A stretch of 64,000 bases of DNA from an uncultured Elusimicrobiales bacterium. Its GTDB lineage: Bacteria; Elusimicrobiota; Elusimicrobia; Elusimicrobiales; Elusimicrobiaceae. The notes under the pieces are model-generated. The model had not been told where the DNA came from. It did not search any database and saw only the letters and a list, made by a program, of their open reading frames with translations. The position numbers were made by a program, and so were the translations under genes. The DNA is taken from positions 72,420-136,419 of the forward strand of contig CAJTJT010000005.1 in the NCBI GenBank assembly GCA_910576915.1. Reading direction: 5' to 3'. The first letter of the stretch is position 1. Every line of letters begins with the position of its first letter. This document shows, piece by piece, positions 41,458-50,212 of the stretch.

Positions 41458-41910
41458 ATGAAAATAGCCATCGGATGCGACCACGCGGGTTTTCCGCTTA
41501 AAGAAACCGTACTCCAAACGGTCAAACGTCTGGGGCACGAAGTGACCGACTGCGGCACCTTTAGCTGCGAACGGGCCGACTATCCCGACTATGCCGACAA
41601 AGTGGCCAAACTGGTGGCCGCCGGACAGGTTGAACGCGGCATTTTAATCTGCGGCAGCGGCGTGGGCGTTTGCGTAGCCGCCAACAAAACCAAAGGCGTA
41701 CGCGCCTGCGTCTGCCACGACGCTTACAGCGCCAAACAGGCCGTAGAGCACGACGCGTTAAACGTACTCTGCCTGGGCGCGCGCATTATCGGCACGGCCG
41801 TGGCCGAAGAGCTGACCGAACGCTTTTTAAGCGCTTCTTTCCAAGCGGGCACCCGCCACGAAATGCGCTTAAATAAAGTAAAAACGATTGAAGATTTGAA
41901 TTTTAAATAA
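41458..41910 (+). CDS. rpiB: Ribose-5-phosphate isomerase B
   Basis: 150 aa. Interconverts ribose-5- and ribulose-5-phosphate. Motifs KIAIGCDHAGFPLKE, GTFSCERADYPDYA and ILICGSGVGVCVAANKTKGVRACVCHD with the active-site Cys, then HDALNVLCLGARIIG. 3 nt after gmhA, without a clear ribosome site, so it is coupled. Confidence 0.95.
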   Translation: MKIAIGCDHAGFPLKETVLQTVKRLGHEVTDCGTFSCERADYPDYADKVAKLVAAGQVERGILICGSGVGVCVAANKTKGVRACVCHDAYSAKQAVEHDALNVLCLGARIIGTAVAEELTERFLSASFQAGTRHEMRLNKVKTIEDLNFK

Positions 41911-41947
41911 GACCCCAGCGGTCTTTATAAAAAGGATGAAGAAACAT

Positions 41948-43612
41948 ATGAATACACATGCAACACCCTTGGCCGAAGGAATTATCCGGGAAGGCGAAAT
42001 TAAACTGGAAGGACTGGAATTTAACACAAAATTCTGGGCCAAGGACCCCACCCTTTGGAAACGCGATAAAGACCACATGGAATTTATCCCCAAATTCCTG
42101 GGCTGGCAAAAAGTGTACGACTGGACCCTGGAACGCCTTGAAGACGTACTCGCTTTCGCCAGCGACGTAAAACAAAATTTTAAACATTGTGTTATTATGG
42201 GCATGGGCGGTTCTTCGCTCGCGCCGGAAGTATTCCGCTCCGTGTTCGGCAAGCAGGAAGGCTGCCCCGAAGTCATCGTGCTCGACACCACCAACGCCGA
42301 CTGGGTCGCCGCCGCGCGCGCGCGCATCAATCCGGCCGAAACGCTGTTCATCTTCGCCAGCAAATCCGGCGGCACGGTGGAACCGTCCTCCCAGTTTGCG
42401 TATTTTATGGACGAAGTGAAAAAAGCCGGCGTAAAAGAACCGGGCAAAAACTTCGCCGCCATTACCGACCCCGGCACCGGCCTTGAAGAATTGGCCAAAA
42501 AACACCATTTCCGCAAAACGTTCTTGAACCCGGCCGACATCGGCGGACGCTTTTCCGCGCTTTCGCTGTTTGGCATCGTACCCGCCGCCATTATGGGCGT
42601 GGACGTACAGAAAATTCTGACGATTGCCAAAGAACAGGCCGCCACCTTCGCGCCGGAAGCCCCGGCCAAAGACAACGCCGCCGTAAAACTCGGCGCGTTT
42701 ATGGGCGCGTGCAACGTCAACCACTCCAAAGACAAACTGACTCTCTTGACCCCGTCCGATTTCGCCACTTTCGGCCTGTGGGCGGAACAGCTGGTGGCCG
42801 AATCCACCGGCAAAGAAGGCAAAGGCGTCGTGCCCGTGGCGGGCGAAACGCTCCATAAAAATTTCGACTACCGCGATGACCGCTTCTTCGTCTACCTCTC
42901 CACCGGAAGCGAAGACGACAAACGCGTGTCCGCCGTAGCCAAAGACCTGGCCGAACGCGGCTACCCGCTTATGACCATCGAAATGCCCAACCACTACTAC
43001 CTGGGCGCGATGTTCCTGCTGTGGGAAATCGCCACCGCCGCCGCCGGCGCCATCCTGGCCATTGACCCGTTCGACCAACCCAACGTACAGGAAGCCAAAA
43101 CGCTCGCCAAAAACATTTTGACCGAGCTCAGCGAGGGCAAAATCCCGGCGGAAATTAACGCCCCCCTCCTGGTTTCCAAAGATATTGCCGATGAAGTAAA
43201 ACTCAGCACTCTGGCCCAGGATTTCTACTCCCTGCTGGAAAGCAACGACTATGTGGCCGTGCTGCCCTATATGTATCCGTCCAAAGAAGTGGACGAAGCC
43301 CTCTTGGGTCTGCGCGATAAAATTATGGCCCGCACCAAACGCGCTGTAATGTTTGGTTACGGTCCGCGCTATTTACACTCCACAGGCCAGCTCCACAAAG
43401 GCGACGGCAACAACGGCGTATTTTTGATTTTGTCCGCCGATCCCCAAAACGACGTCAAAATCCCCGGCCAAAACTATACGTTCGGCCAGCTCTGCAACGC
43501 GCAGGCGCTCGGGGACTTTCAGGCGCTTGAATCCAAGGGCCGCCGCGTCATTAAAGTACACTTGGCGCAGCCCGTGGCGGAAGGAATCAAAAAAATCAGC
43601 GATCAGTTCTAA
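41948..43612 (+). CDS. pgi: Glucose-6-phosphate isomerase
   Basis: 554 aa. SIS-fold isomerase of glycolysis, of the kind often fused to transaldolase but here alone. Motifs VIMGMGGSSLAPEVFRSVFG, IFASKSGGTVEPSSQFAYF, FSALSLFGIVPAAIMG, and GYGPRYLHSTGQLHKGDGNNGVFL near the C-terminus. The start at 41948 is chosen with AAGGA 11 nt upstream; the ATG at 41936 overlaps that site. Third of three sugar-phosphate isomerase genes in a row. Confidence 0.9.
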   Translation: MNTHATPLAEGIIREGEIKLEGLEFNTKFWAKDPTLWKRDKDHMEFIPKFLGWQKVYDWTLERLEDVLAFASDVKQNFKHCVIMGMGGSSLAPEVFRSVFGKQEGCPEVIVLDTTNADWVAAARARINPAETLFIFASKSGGTVEPSSQFAYFMDEVKKAGVKEPGKNFAAITDPGTGLEELAKKHHFRKTFLNPADIGGRFSALSLFGIVPAAIMGVDVQKILTIAKEQAATFAPEAPAKDNAAVKLGAFMGACNVNHSKDKLTLLTPSDFATFGLWAEQLVAESTGKEGKGVVPVAGETLHKNFDYRDDRFFVYLSTGSEDDKRVSAVAKDLAERGYPLMTIEMPNHYYLGAMFLLWEIATAAAGAILAIDPFDQPNVQEAKTLAKNILTELSEGKIPAEINAPLLVSKDIADEVKLSTLAQDFYSLLESNDYVAVLPYMYPSKEVDEALLGLRDKIMARTKRAVMFGYGPRYLHSTGQLHKGDGNNGVFLILSADPQNDVKIPGQNYTFGQLCNAQALGDFQALESKGRRVIKVHLAQPVAEGIKKISDQF

Positions 43613-43628
43613 TTAAACCAACCCTAAA

Positions 43629-43655
43629 GGGCGGTCCGACCGAGGCCGCCCTTTT
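43629..43655 (+). terminator. Terminator of the gmhA-rpiB-pgi operon
   Basis: GGGCGG...CCGCCC followed by TTTTT, right before miaB. Confidence 0.8.
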
Positions 43656-43668
43656 TATTGTTATTCAT

Positions 43669-44898
43669 ATGAAAAAAGTTTTTATTCAAACCTATGGCTG
43701 CCAGATGAATATTGCGGACTCGGAGGAAATGTTTTCCCACCTGGCCGCGCGCGGTATGACGACGACCGACAACCTGGACGAAGCCGACGTCGTCCTTATC
43801 AACACCTGCACCGTGCGCGACCATGCCGAACACCGCGCCGTTTCGTTCCTGGGCCGCCTGGGCGCGTGGAAAAAAGAACGCCCCGGCCGCCGCGTGATTT
43901 TTGCCGGCTGCGCCGCCCAGCGCATGGGTGAAAAATTAAAAAAACACTACCCGTTTTTGGATATTTTGTCCGGCGCGAAAAACATCGAAAACTTTGGCGA
44001 CACGCTGGAAAAAAGCGGCCTCTTTCCCCCCACCGGCCCGCAGGGCGAACCGTTAAAACCGGGGCTGACGGGCTACGTAACCATCATGCGCGGGTGCAAT
44101 TTTGCGTGTACTTACTGCATTGTGCCCACGGTGCGCGGGCCGATTAAATGTTTGCCTCAGGAAGAGATTTTGGAGCAAGTCCGCCGCAAAGCGGAGCAAG
44201 GCGTCAAAGAAATCATGCTGCTGGGCCAAACGGTCAACGCTTATTCCGACGGAAAAACCACGTTTGCGGATTTACTCAACCGCGCGAGCGAAGTGCCCGG
44301 TATCGAACGCGTGCGCTTTACAAGCCCGCACCCCATCTATTTTACGCCCGCGTTTTTAGAAGCCGTGAAAGACAATCCAAAAATCGCGCGCCACGTACAC
44401 TTGCCCGCGCAGAGCGGGTCCTCCAAGGTGCTGGCCGAAATGAAACGCGGCTATACGCGCGAAACGTTGCTGGAAAAAATCCGCGCGCTTAAAAGTATCG
44501 GCATGAACATTTCGACGGATCTTATCGTCGGCTTCCCGACGGAAACACAGGAAGATTTTGAGCAGACCCTGACTCTCGTGGAAGAAGCGGGTTTTTCCGC
44601 CGCGTTCTGCTACAAGTATTCCCCCCGCCAGGGCACGCCCGCCGCGCTGATGAAACTCCACCCCGATAAAGTACTGGAAGAAAGGCTTGATATTTTGTTA
44701 AATACAGTAAGAGGCCTTTCCGAACGCGCGTATCAAGGGCAAATCGGCACGGTGCAGGAAGTGCTGATGGAGGACGCGAACAAAGGTCGCTCGTCGGGCA
44801 ATTTTTGGGTAAAAACCAATAAGGAATACCCGACGGGAAGCGTAGTAAAAGTAAACATCGAAAAAGCAGACGGAACTTTATTATTTGCGAGGGACTGA
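43669..44898 (+). CDS. miaB: tRNA-2-methylthio-N6-isopentenyladenosine synthase
   Basis: 409 aa. Radical SAM methylthiotransferase acting on tRNA A37 after MiaA. The N-terminal cluster Cys are in QTYGCQMN, NTCTVR and AGCAAQ; the radical SAM motif is RGCNFACTYCIVPTVRGP (CxxxCxxC); a C-terminal TRAM domain ends the protein. No Shine-Dalgarno; TATTGT at 43656-43661 is a possible leaderless -10. Together with miaA at 46059 it supplies ms2i6A. Confidence 0.95.
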   Translation: MKKVFIQTYGCQMNIADSEEMFSHLAARGMTTTDNLDEADVVLINTCTVRDHAEHRAVSFLGRLGAWKKERPGRRVIFAGCAAQRMGEKLKKHYPFLDILSGAKNIENFGDTLEKSGLFPPTGPQGEPLKPGLTGYVTIMRGCNFACTYCIVPTVRGPIKCLPQEEILEQVRRKAEQGVKEIMLLGQTVNAYSDGKTTFADLLNRASEVPGIERVRFTSPHPIYFTPAFLEAVKDNPKIARHVHLPAQSGSSKVLAEMKRGYTRETLLEKIRALKSIGMNISTDLIVGFPTETQEDFEQTLTLVEEAGFSAAFCYKYSPRQGTPAALMKLHPDKVLEERLDILLNTVRGLSERAYQGQIGTVQEVLMEDANKGRSSGNFWVKTNKEYPTGSVVKVNIEKADGTLLFARD

Positions 44899-44901
44899 TT
44901 T

Positions 44902-45369
44902 ATGAAGAAAAAGAATTTTTCTGAAAAACGCAAACATCCGCGTATGCCGGTTATCAGCAATTTAATTGAACCGGTCAACTTACACTACAAAACGGAAGAC
45001 GGGAAGGAAACGTCGCTCGTGGCCATTTTGGCGGACTTGTCGGCCTCCGGCATGCGCATGATTAGCTTTTTGGGCGCGCCGATGGCGGACCGCTTCTCCA
45101 TCAGCCTGCAGCTTCCCGGCGCGGGAAAAATGGAAGTGGGCGCAAAACTCGCCTGGGTGAAACAGCGCGAAAACGTATACACGATTGGTATCGAATTTAT
45201 CAAAGTGGCGGAAAAAGACGCTAAAATCATCAGCGAAATGGCCGACGATTTTAACGACTGCGATACGCGCATTTTGTTAAAACTGCCCGACGTGTGCGTA
45301 CCCGAATGTAAATGCAATAAAATCTGCAATAAAATCCAAAAAGACGAAAGCCTTTTTGAAGACAAATAG
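44902..45369 (+). CDS. PilZ-domain protein
   Basis: 155 aa. PilZ domains bind cyclic-di-GMP through an RxxxR and a (D/N)xSxxG motif. Both are visible: KRKHPR near residue 10 and DLSASGMRM near 50, in a beta-barrel-like sequence. The Cys-rich tail (CVPECKCNKICNKI) is unusual and could bind metal. It starts 3 nt after miaB, probably in one operon, and faces the convergent pilin 3 gene, so a role in pilus control is possible but not shown. Confidence 0.82.
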   Translation: MKKKNFSEKRKHPRMPVISNLIEPVNLHYKTEDGKETSLVAILADLSASGMRMISFLGAPMADRFSISLQLPGAGKMEVGAKLAWVKQRENVYTIGIEFIKVAEKDAKIISEMADDFNDCDTRILLKLPDVCVPECKCNKICNKIQKDESLFEDK

Positions 45370-45400
45370 TTCCAATCTACAAAACTTCGCAAATGAAACT

Positions 45401-45430
45401 CCCCAGTATTTTGTAAATACTGGGGCGTTT
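45401..45430. terminator. Terminator between pilZ and pilin 3
   Basis: Perfect 11-bp stem CCCCAGTATTT-TGT-AAATACTGGGG, then CGTTTT. Confidence 0.85.
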
Positions 45431-45462
45431 TATAGAAGGAGTTGGCCTAATGGGCAAAAAGT

Positions 45463-45906
45463 TTATTTTACAATCGTCCAACGCTGATCTCCTATACTGG
45501 TATCCGCGCCCAAACGTTGACACATCTGTTTTGCCCAGTCTATATCCGCAGAAGAGTCCGTTCCGCAAACGATGGAGTCGTTTTCCTCGGTCTGCCAGCG
45601 GTAGGCGATTAAATACGGCTTTGTTTTATGATATGCGGCGACGGAAATTCCGCCATCTACGTAATTAAAATACTTGCTTTCCGGCACCTCCACATCCAAC
45701 GCCGTGAAATCGGACGCATATGCGCCATTCGCCATATAATACACTTCTTGCGCGTCCCGCAACGTTTTAAGGACGGCCAAAGCCTCGGCGGCGCGCGATT
45801 TTTCCACCGCCCATTCATACTGCGGCAACGCCACCGCCGACAATATGCCGATGATTAACACAACGACCAAAAGTTCTATTAAAGTAAAACCGTTTTTTTG
45901 ATACAT
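45463..45906 (-). CDS. Type IV pilin-like prepilin (pilin 3)
   Basis: Prepilin of 147 aa: leader MYQKNG, then [55 protein letters not shown]. Two Cys in the C-terminal part (IVCGTD, KQMCQRL) could form a disulphide. The start at 45906 has GGAGG 7 nt upstream; longer frames read through the promoter. The 5' UTR of about 70 nt holds one CCCGGG-type palindrome just before the ribosome site. Confidence 0.88.
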   Translation of the reverse strand: MYQKNGFTLIELLVVVLIIGILSAVALPQYEWAVEKSRAAEALAVLKTLRDAQEVYYMANGAYASDFTALDVEVPESKYFNYVDGGISVAAYHKTKPYLIAYRWQTEENDSIVCGTDSSADIDWAKQMCQRLGADTSIGDQRWTIVK

Positions 45907-45916
45907 AAAAGCTCCT

Positions 45917-45960
45917 CCGTCATGCGTCATTCCCGGGCGTGCAACGTCCCGGGATGACAA
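45917..45960. repeat. Palindromic repeat in pilin 3 5' UTR
   Basis: GTCATTCCCGGG...CCCGGGATGAC. It lies between promoter and ribosome site, so it forms a hairpin next to the site. Confidence 0.65.
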
Positions 45961-45982
45961 GTAAATAAACTTAATTATCCCC

Positions 45983-46010
45983 ATGTTATCAAAAAAAAAA
46001 AACAATACAA
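45983..46010 (-). promoter_or_regulatory. T12-spacer promoter of pilin 3
   Basis: Minus strand: TTGTAT, TG, T12, GA, TAACAT, spacer 16 nt. The sequence after the -10 (GGGGATAATTAAG) is shared with pilins 4 and 6. Confidence 0.72.
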
Positions 46011-46046
46011 CCCCTCGACACATGATCCTTTATGTCTATAAATTTA

Positions 46047-46058
46047 TAGAATATACAT
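46047..46058 (+). promoter_or_regulatory. -10 box giving a leaderless miaA mRNA
   Basis: TAGAAT (46047-46052) ends 6 nt before the ATG at 46059; no Shine-Dalgarno. Confidence 0.58.
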
Positions 46059-46991
46059 ATGAAACCTATCGTCCTCTGCGGCCCGACCGCATCCGGCAAA
46101 ACCGAACTGGCGCTTGAACTGGCGCGCCAAACGGACGGAATCATTCTGTCCGCCGATTCGCGCCAAGTATACAAACGCCTCACCGTCGGCACTGCCAAAC
46201 CCGCGGGCACCTGGCAAAACGGTGCATACAGGGTGGACGGAGTGCCGTATCACCTGGTAGATTTTTTGGACGTAACGGACACCTTTAACGCCGGCGCATT
46301 TAAAGCGCGTGCCGGGGAAATTATACAGAACAATCCCGGCCGCCAAATCATTTTTGCCGGAGGAACGGGGATGTATCTGCACGCGTTTTTTGTAGGGATG
46401 GATGAACTGCCGCAAAGCACCCCCCAAACGAGGGAAATGCTCCAAAAACTGCTAGCCGAACACGGTAAAGAAGGCTTGCACACTGCTCTACAAGAAAAGG
46501 ACCCAGCTTCCGCCGCGGCCATTCCCGCCGGAAACGTCCAGCGCACGATGCGCGCGCTGGAACTGTGCCTGCTGACGGGCAAACCGGCCAGCGAACTAAA
46601 AAGCGGCAATTTCTTCAAACTGCCGGACGAAAACGCCTCCCAATGGGTTTACTTAGATTGGGCCAAAGAAGCGTTACACGCGCGCATTAACCTGCGTACG
46701 GACCAGATTTTTGACGGCATGGCCGAAGAAGCCCGCACGCTTCTTACCGAAGGATACGCGGAAGATGTCCCTGCCCTAAAAAGCCTGGGATATCCGCAGG
46801 CGATTGCGTTTTTAAAAGGGGAACTTGCGCGCAAAGACGCGGTGGAACGCGTCACCACGCTGACGCGCCAGTATGCCAAACGCCAACGCACTTGGTTTAA
46901 CCGCTATACAAACGCGTTGCGTATCGCACTTGAACACCCGGCGGATTTTGACGCAAAAAAAATCGCGCGGGACATTTTATCCCGCGCTTAA
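46059..46991 (+). CDS. miaA: tRNA dimethylallyltransferase
   Basis: 310 aa. Transfers the isopentenyl group to A37 of tRNAs reading UNN codons. P-loop VLCGPTASGKTELALELA (5-22), ILSADSRQVYKRLTVGTAKP, IIFAGGTGMYLHAFFVGM, and the C-terminal TRQYAKRQRTWFNRY. Acts before MiaB, encoded 1.2 kb upstream on the same strand with pilZ and pilin 3 between them. Confidence 0.95.
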   Translation: MKPIVLCGPTASGKTELALELARQTDGIILSADSRQVYKRLTVGTAKPAGTWQNGAYRVDGVPYHLVDFLDVTDTFNAGAFKARAGEIIQNNPGRQIIFAGGTGMYLHAFFVGMDELPQSTPQTREMLQKLLAEHGKEGLHTALQEKDPASAAAIPAGNVQRTMRALELCLLTGKPASELKSGNFFKLPDENASQWVYLDWAKEALHARINLRTDQIFDGMAEEARTLLTEGYAEDVPALKSLGYPQAIAFLKGELARKDAVERVTTLTRQYAKRQRTWFNRYTNALRIALEHPADFDAKKIARDILSRA

Positions 46992-47009
46992 AAAGTTCCG
47001 GCAAGCGTC

Positions 47010-47504
47010 CTAACAAATTTCAAAAATATCACCGTATACCGTCGTTTGCGTAAAACGACCCATACTGCGGCCCAGTTTTTTCAATTTTTCCGTCGGCGCA
47101 CGCATCAAAAAACAACCCTCTTTTACACCCCATATAGGGGTATACCAATAGTTAAAAGTTAAACCGTATTTGTCCCAACCTGCACCGATATAACCGTCTT
47201 GATCCAGCGCATAGCTAGAACCGTCCGACAAATATAACAAGGAAGAATTCGCCTCCACAGGATCTCCCCGTTCTTCCCCCGCCAATGACACATCAAGTTC
47301 CGAAAAACTGACGGGATATTTCCCGTTGGCCAAATAATACACTTCCGCCGCCTGGCGAAGCGTTTTTAGGTTGGAGAGCAATCCTGCGGCACGGCTTTTT
47401 AAGACGGCATTCTCGTACTGAGGCAGTGCGACAGCGGACAAAATACCAATGATTAAAACAACTACTAATAACTCTATTAACGTAAAACCGCTTTTTTGAT
47501 ACAC
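47010..47504 (-). CDS. Type IV pilin-like prepilin (pilin 4)
   Basis: Prepilin of 164 aa with leader (M)YQKSG and mature [55 protein letters not shown]. It starts with a GTG at 47504: GGAGG is 7 nt upstream and the sequence aligns base for base with the ATG start of pilin 3. The 5' region matches pilin 3 closely, so the two are recent duplicates. The UTR of about 135 nt contains two palindromic repeats. Confidence 0.87.
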   Translation of the reverse strand: MYQKSGFTLIELLVVVLIIGILSAVALPQYENAVLKSRAAGLLSNLKTLRQAAEVYYLANGKYPVSFSELDVSLAGEERGDPVEANSSLLYLSDGSSYALDQDGYIGAGWDKYGLTFNYWYTPIWGVKEGCFLMRAPTEKLKKLGRSMGRFTQTTVYGDIFEIC

Positions 47505-47515
47505 AAAAGTTCCTC

Positions 47516-47622
47516 CGTCATGCGTCATTCCCGGGCGCGCCGCGAACCGGGAAGCCAGAATAAAATAAGGATTACTACTTTTATTAAACTGACTGGATCC
47601 CGGGTCCACGCCCGGGATGACA
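47516..47622. repeat. Two palindromic repeats in pilin 4 5' UTR
   Basis: One unit at about 47516-47555 (GTCATTCCCGG...CCGGGAAGCC) and one at about 47588-47622 (GGATCCCGGG...CCCGGGATGAC). Both lie between promoter and ribosome site. Confidence 0.6.
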
Positions 47623-47645
47623 AGCAAATAAATTTAATTATCCCC

Positions 47646-47673
47646 ATGTTATCAAAAAAAAAAAACAAATCAA
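47646..47673 (-). promoter_or_regulatory. T12-spacer promoter of pilin 4
   Basis: Minus strand: TTGATT, TG, T12, GA, TAACAT, spacer 16 nt. Confidence 0.72.
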
Positions 47674-47685
47674 GGCCTTCTTCTT

Positions 47686-47838
47686 ACTTTTTGTGCCGAC
47701 AAAAAGTAACAAAAAACTCGTGAACCTAACCCCATAAAAGACATTTTTAGACGGGCATTTTTACAACTCGCTTTGCTCAAACAAATAAAAATGCTTTTTC
47801 CGTCTAAAACGTCTTTTATAAACGGGGTAAAGGTTCAC
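47686..47838. repeat. Fold-back repeat element, copy 2
   Basis: Same head (ACTTTTTGT...ACAAAAAGT, AAAAAACTCG) and loop (AACTCGC, CTCAAACAA) as copy 1, but with different arms that still pair: GTGAACCT/AGGTTCAC, ATAAAAGAC/GTCTTTTAT, TTTTAGACGG/CCGTCTAAAA and GCATTTTTA/TAAAAATGC. It lies directly upstream of the pilin 4 promoter. Confidence 0.75.
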
Positions 47839-47881
47839 TCCCACAAAAAACAAGTATATTTTTTCAACGGCACCAAAAAAG

Positions 47882-47894
47882 TACAATATATATA
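47882..47894 (+). promoter_or_regulatory. -10 box giving a leaderless hflX mRNA
   Basis: TACAAT (47882-47887) ends 7 nt before the ATG at 47895; no Shine-Dalgarno. Confidence 0.55.
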
Positions 47895-49151
47895 ATGGAA
47901 AAAGTGATTTTAGTAGGCGTTTTTCTTAAAACGGAAACACGGGATACCAGTTCCTTGGACGAACTCGTCCGCCTCGCGCACACGGCGGGCGGAGAAGTGG
48001 CGCATATTTTCCGCGTACGCGTAAACGCGTTTAACGCGGCCGCGCTGATTGGCGGCGGAAAAATGGAAGAAATCGCCCAAACCGTACGCGAACTAAACGC
48101 CCAAACCGTTATTTTTGACGACGAAATCACCCCCGCCCAACAAAAAAATTTGGAAAAAGTAATCCCCGCCAAAGTAATCGACCGCACCCGGTTAATCTTA
48201 GATATTTTCGCCCAGCGCGCACGCACGCAGGAAGGGAAACTGCAAGTGGAGCTGGCACAGTTAAAATACTTACTCCCCCGCTTGGGCGGCCAGGGAACCG
48301 CGCTTATGCAGCAAAAAGGCGGTATCGGCCTGCGCGGCCCCGGCGAAACCAAACTGGAATACGACAAACGCCGACTGCGCCTTCGCATCAGCAAGTTGGA
48401 AAAAGAAATCGACCAGGTAAAAGCCGAACGCAACCTGCGCCGCACGCGGCGCGGGCAAATCCCGCTGCCGCAAATTGCGATTGTCGGCTACACAAACGCG
48501 GGGAAAAGCACCCTTTTAAACGCGCTTACGCGCCAAACCGCCGTCTACGCGGACGACAAACTTTTCGCCACGCTCGACCCCACCACCCGCCGCGTACGCA
48601 TGCCCGCGGGCGGCGAAATGCTGTTTACGGACACGGTGGGTTTTATTCAAAAACTCCCGCACAGTTTGGTGAGTTCTTTCCGCGCCACACTGGAAGAAAC
48701 CACGTTTGCCGACGTTATCCTGCACGTACACGACGCAGCCTCCCCGTTGGTTGATATGCAGGCCGCCACCGTACGCAAAACCATCGCGGACCTGGGCTCC
48801 AAAGAAACCCCGGTTATCGACGTATTTAACAAAACCGATTTATTATCTCCCGCCCGCCGGGAGCTTTTAAAAGCCCGGCACCCGCACGCCGCCCTTATCA
48901 GCGCGGGGCAAAACACGGGCCTTACGGAACTGCTCCAAAAAGTAGAAGACGCCGTGGCGCGCCGCTGGAAACTGCGCCGCTTAAAATTGGAACCCGCCCA
49001 ACTGGGCGCACTGGGGAAAATCTACGAAAAAGCCCTCGTCACCGGACGAAAAGAATTGCCGTCCGGCGCCTGGGAACTTACCCTCATGGCTACGGACGGC
49101 AATTACGAAAGTTTGCTAAAATTGCTTAAAAATCCATCGGAACGCCGTTAA
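47895..49151 (+). CDS. hflX: GTPase HflX (ribosome-associated)
   Basis: 418 aa. Splits stalled or hibernating ribosomes. N-terminal HflX domain with [14 protein letters not shown] and [29 protein letters not shown] linker, then the G domain: [19 protein letters not shown] (G1), [11 protein letters not shown] (G3), NKTD (G4). Often near miaA and hfq in other bacteria, and near miaA here. The 3' end overlaps the convergent protease gene by 26 bp. Confidence 0.95.
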   Translation: MEKVILVGVFLKTETRDTSSLDELVRLAHTAGGEVAHIFRVRVNAFNAAALIGGGKMEEIAQTVRELNAQTVIFDDEITPAQQKNLEKVIPAKVIDRTRLILDIFAQRARTQEGKLQVELAQLKYLLPRLGGQGTALMQQKGGIGLRGPGETKLEYDKRRLRLRISKLEKEIDQVKAERNLRRTRRGQIPLPQIAIVGYTNAGKSTLLNALTRQTAVYADDKLFATLDPTTRRVRMPAGGEMLFTDTVGFIQKLPHSLVSSFRATLEETTFADVILHVHDAASPLVDMQAATVRKTIADLGSKETPVIDVFNKTDLLSPARRELLKARHPHAALISAGQNTGLTELLQKVEDAVARRWKLRRLKLEPAQLGALGKIYEKALVTGRKELPSGAWELTLMATDGNYESLLKLLKNPSERR

Positions 49152-50124
49152 TCATTTTTACAATCTCTTCAAAATTCTTTTTAACGGGCTCTGTGTATCC
49201 CATATCCGCCCCGATGACGCGCAAAGACGGCACTTTATTGCGGATAAAATTGAGCGTTGCGCCGTTAAACCCGGTAAACATAAAATAATCCCGCGCGTTT
49301 TTAAGCGTCAGCACGGCTTTTCCCTCCGCGTCATAAAAAGACGCGCTGCCGTTTCTGGAATACATCAGAGAGGACACCAACCCCACCAAATCGCCCTGCG
49401 GGGTAAAAACGCCGCCGCCCGAATTGCCGCGGCGCACGCCAAAACCGGGCGAAATAAAATGCTGCAGTTTTTCCACAAAATAAATATCGTCGGACGGAGA
49501 TTGCAAATAAAATACTTCGCCGCGGACCGTCTTGGGCACCACAATCCCCGGCCGGAAAAGAGAATTTCCCAAATTGGCGGAACTCACCAGCCGCCCGCCG
49601 GAAGCGTTCAGCTGGTCCTGCGTTTCGGGGCTGTCGGGCAGGAGGGCGTAAAAAGTTTCCTGCGTAATGGGCTCCCACACGCCCTTTTTCTTGGCTTCAT
49701 ACGAAAAATCGGCCGATTCCGGCTCAAAGCGGATTAGAGCTACGTCCACACTGCTGATACGGTTCTGCCCCGGGAAAAACCCCGGATAAATAAACACCCG
49801 CTGGGAAGACGTGCTGTGATACACGCGCGCCATTTGGCGCAGTTCCGCCTCGGCCAGCGTAATTTGCACCGTACACGGCTGGGAACCGCTGCACGCGGTA
49901 TACACGCAGTGGGCGGCCGTCAAAAACCAGTTTTTATGAATCCGCACCGCCTGGCAGGCATACACGGCGGCTTGCGAATTGTACGTTTTATCCGTCCGCC
50001 AAACGTCAATTTCTTTTTGCACCAAGAATGCGTTTTCATTCACGCGCGGGCCTTCTTCTTCCTGCGCGTGCGCAAACGGAAAGAAACCGCATAAACACAA
50101 TAATAAAAGCGATAATTTTTTCAT
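49126..50124 (-). CDS. Trypsin-like (S1) serine protease, exported
   Basis: 332 aa. Signal peptide ([17 protein letters not shown]), then a chymotrypsin fold with all three catalytic residues: His in [10 protein letters not shown], Asp in [10 protein letters not shown] and Ser in [22 protein letters not shown]. One disulphide is likely in [12 protein letters not shown]. No transmembrane segment or PDZ domain follows, so it is periplasmic or secreted. TACACT (50131-50136 read on the minus strand) ends 6 nt before the ATG; no Shine-Dalgarno. Confidence 0.88.
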   Translation of the reverse strand: MKKLSLLLLCLCGFFPFAHAQEEEGPRVNENAFLVQKEIDVWRTDKTYNSQAAVYACQAVRIHKNWFLTAAHCVYTACSGSQPCTVQITLAEAELRQMARVYHSTSSQRVFIYPGFFPGQNRISSVDVALIRFEPESADFSYEAKKKGVWEPITQETFYALLPDSPETQDQLNASGGRLVSSANLGNSLFRPGIVVPKTVRGEVFYLQSPSDDIYFVEKLQHFISPGFGVRRGNSGGGVFTPQGDLVGLVSSLMYSRNGSASFYDAEGKAVLTLKNARDYFMFTGFNGATLNFIRNKVPSLRVIGADMGYTEPVKKNFEEIVKMINGVPMDF

Positions 50125-50200
50125 ATTATTAGTGTATATAAAAAACTCCTAAAAAACCACTTTTTTGGATAAAGCCCTGTTGCCCAAACGCCAAATATAA

Positions 50201-50212
50201 TATAATGAGGAT
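50201..50212 (+). promoter_or_regulatory. -10 box giving a leaderless plsY mRNA
   Basis: TATAAT (50201-50206) ends 6 nt before the ATG at 50213; a second overlapping TATAAT starts at 50196. The GAGG in the gap is too close to the ATG to be a ribosome site. Confidence 0.58.

Noticed and set aside
41903..43078. 391-codon open frame antisense to pgi
   Set aside because: Shadow of pgi with the same biased composition and no ribosome site.
45907..46023. N-terminal extension of pilin 3 to 46023
   Set aside because: It reads through the T12 promoter (poly-Phe stretch) and the UTR palindrome; the ATG at 45906 has GGAGG.
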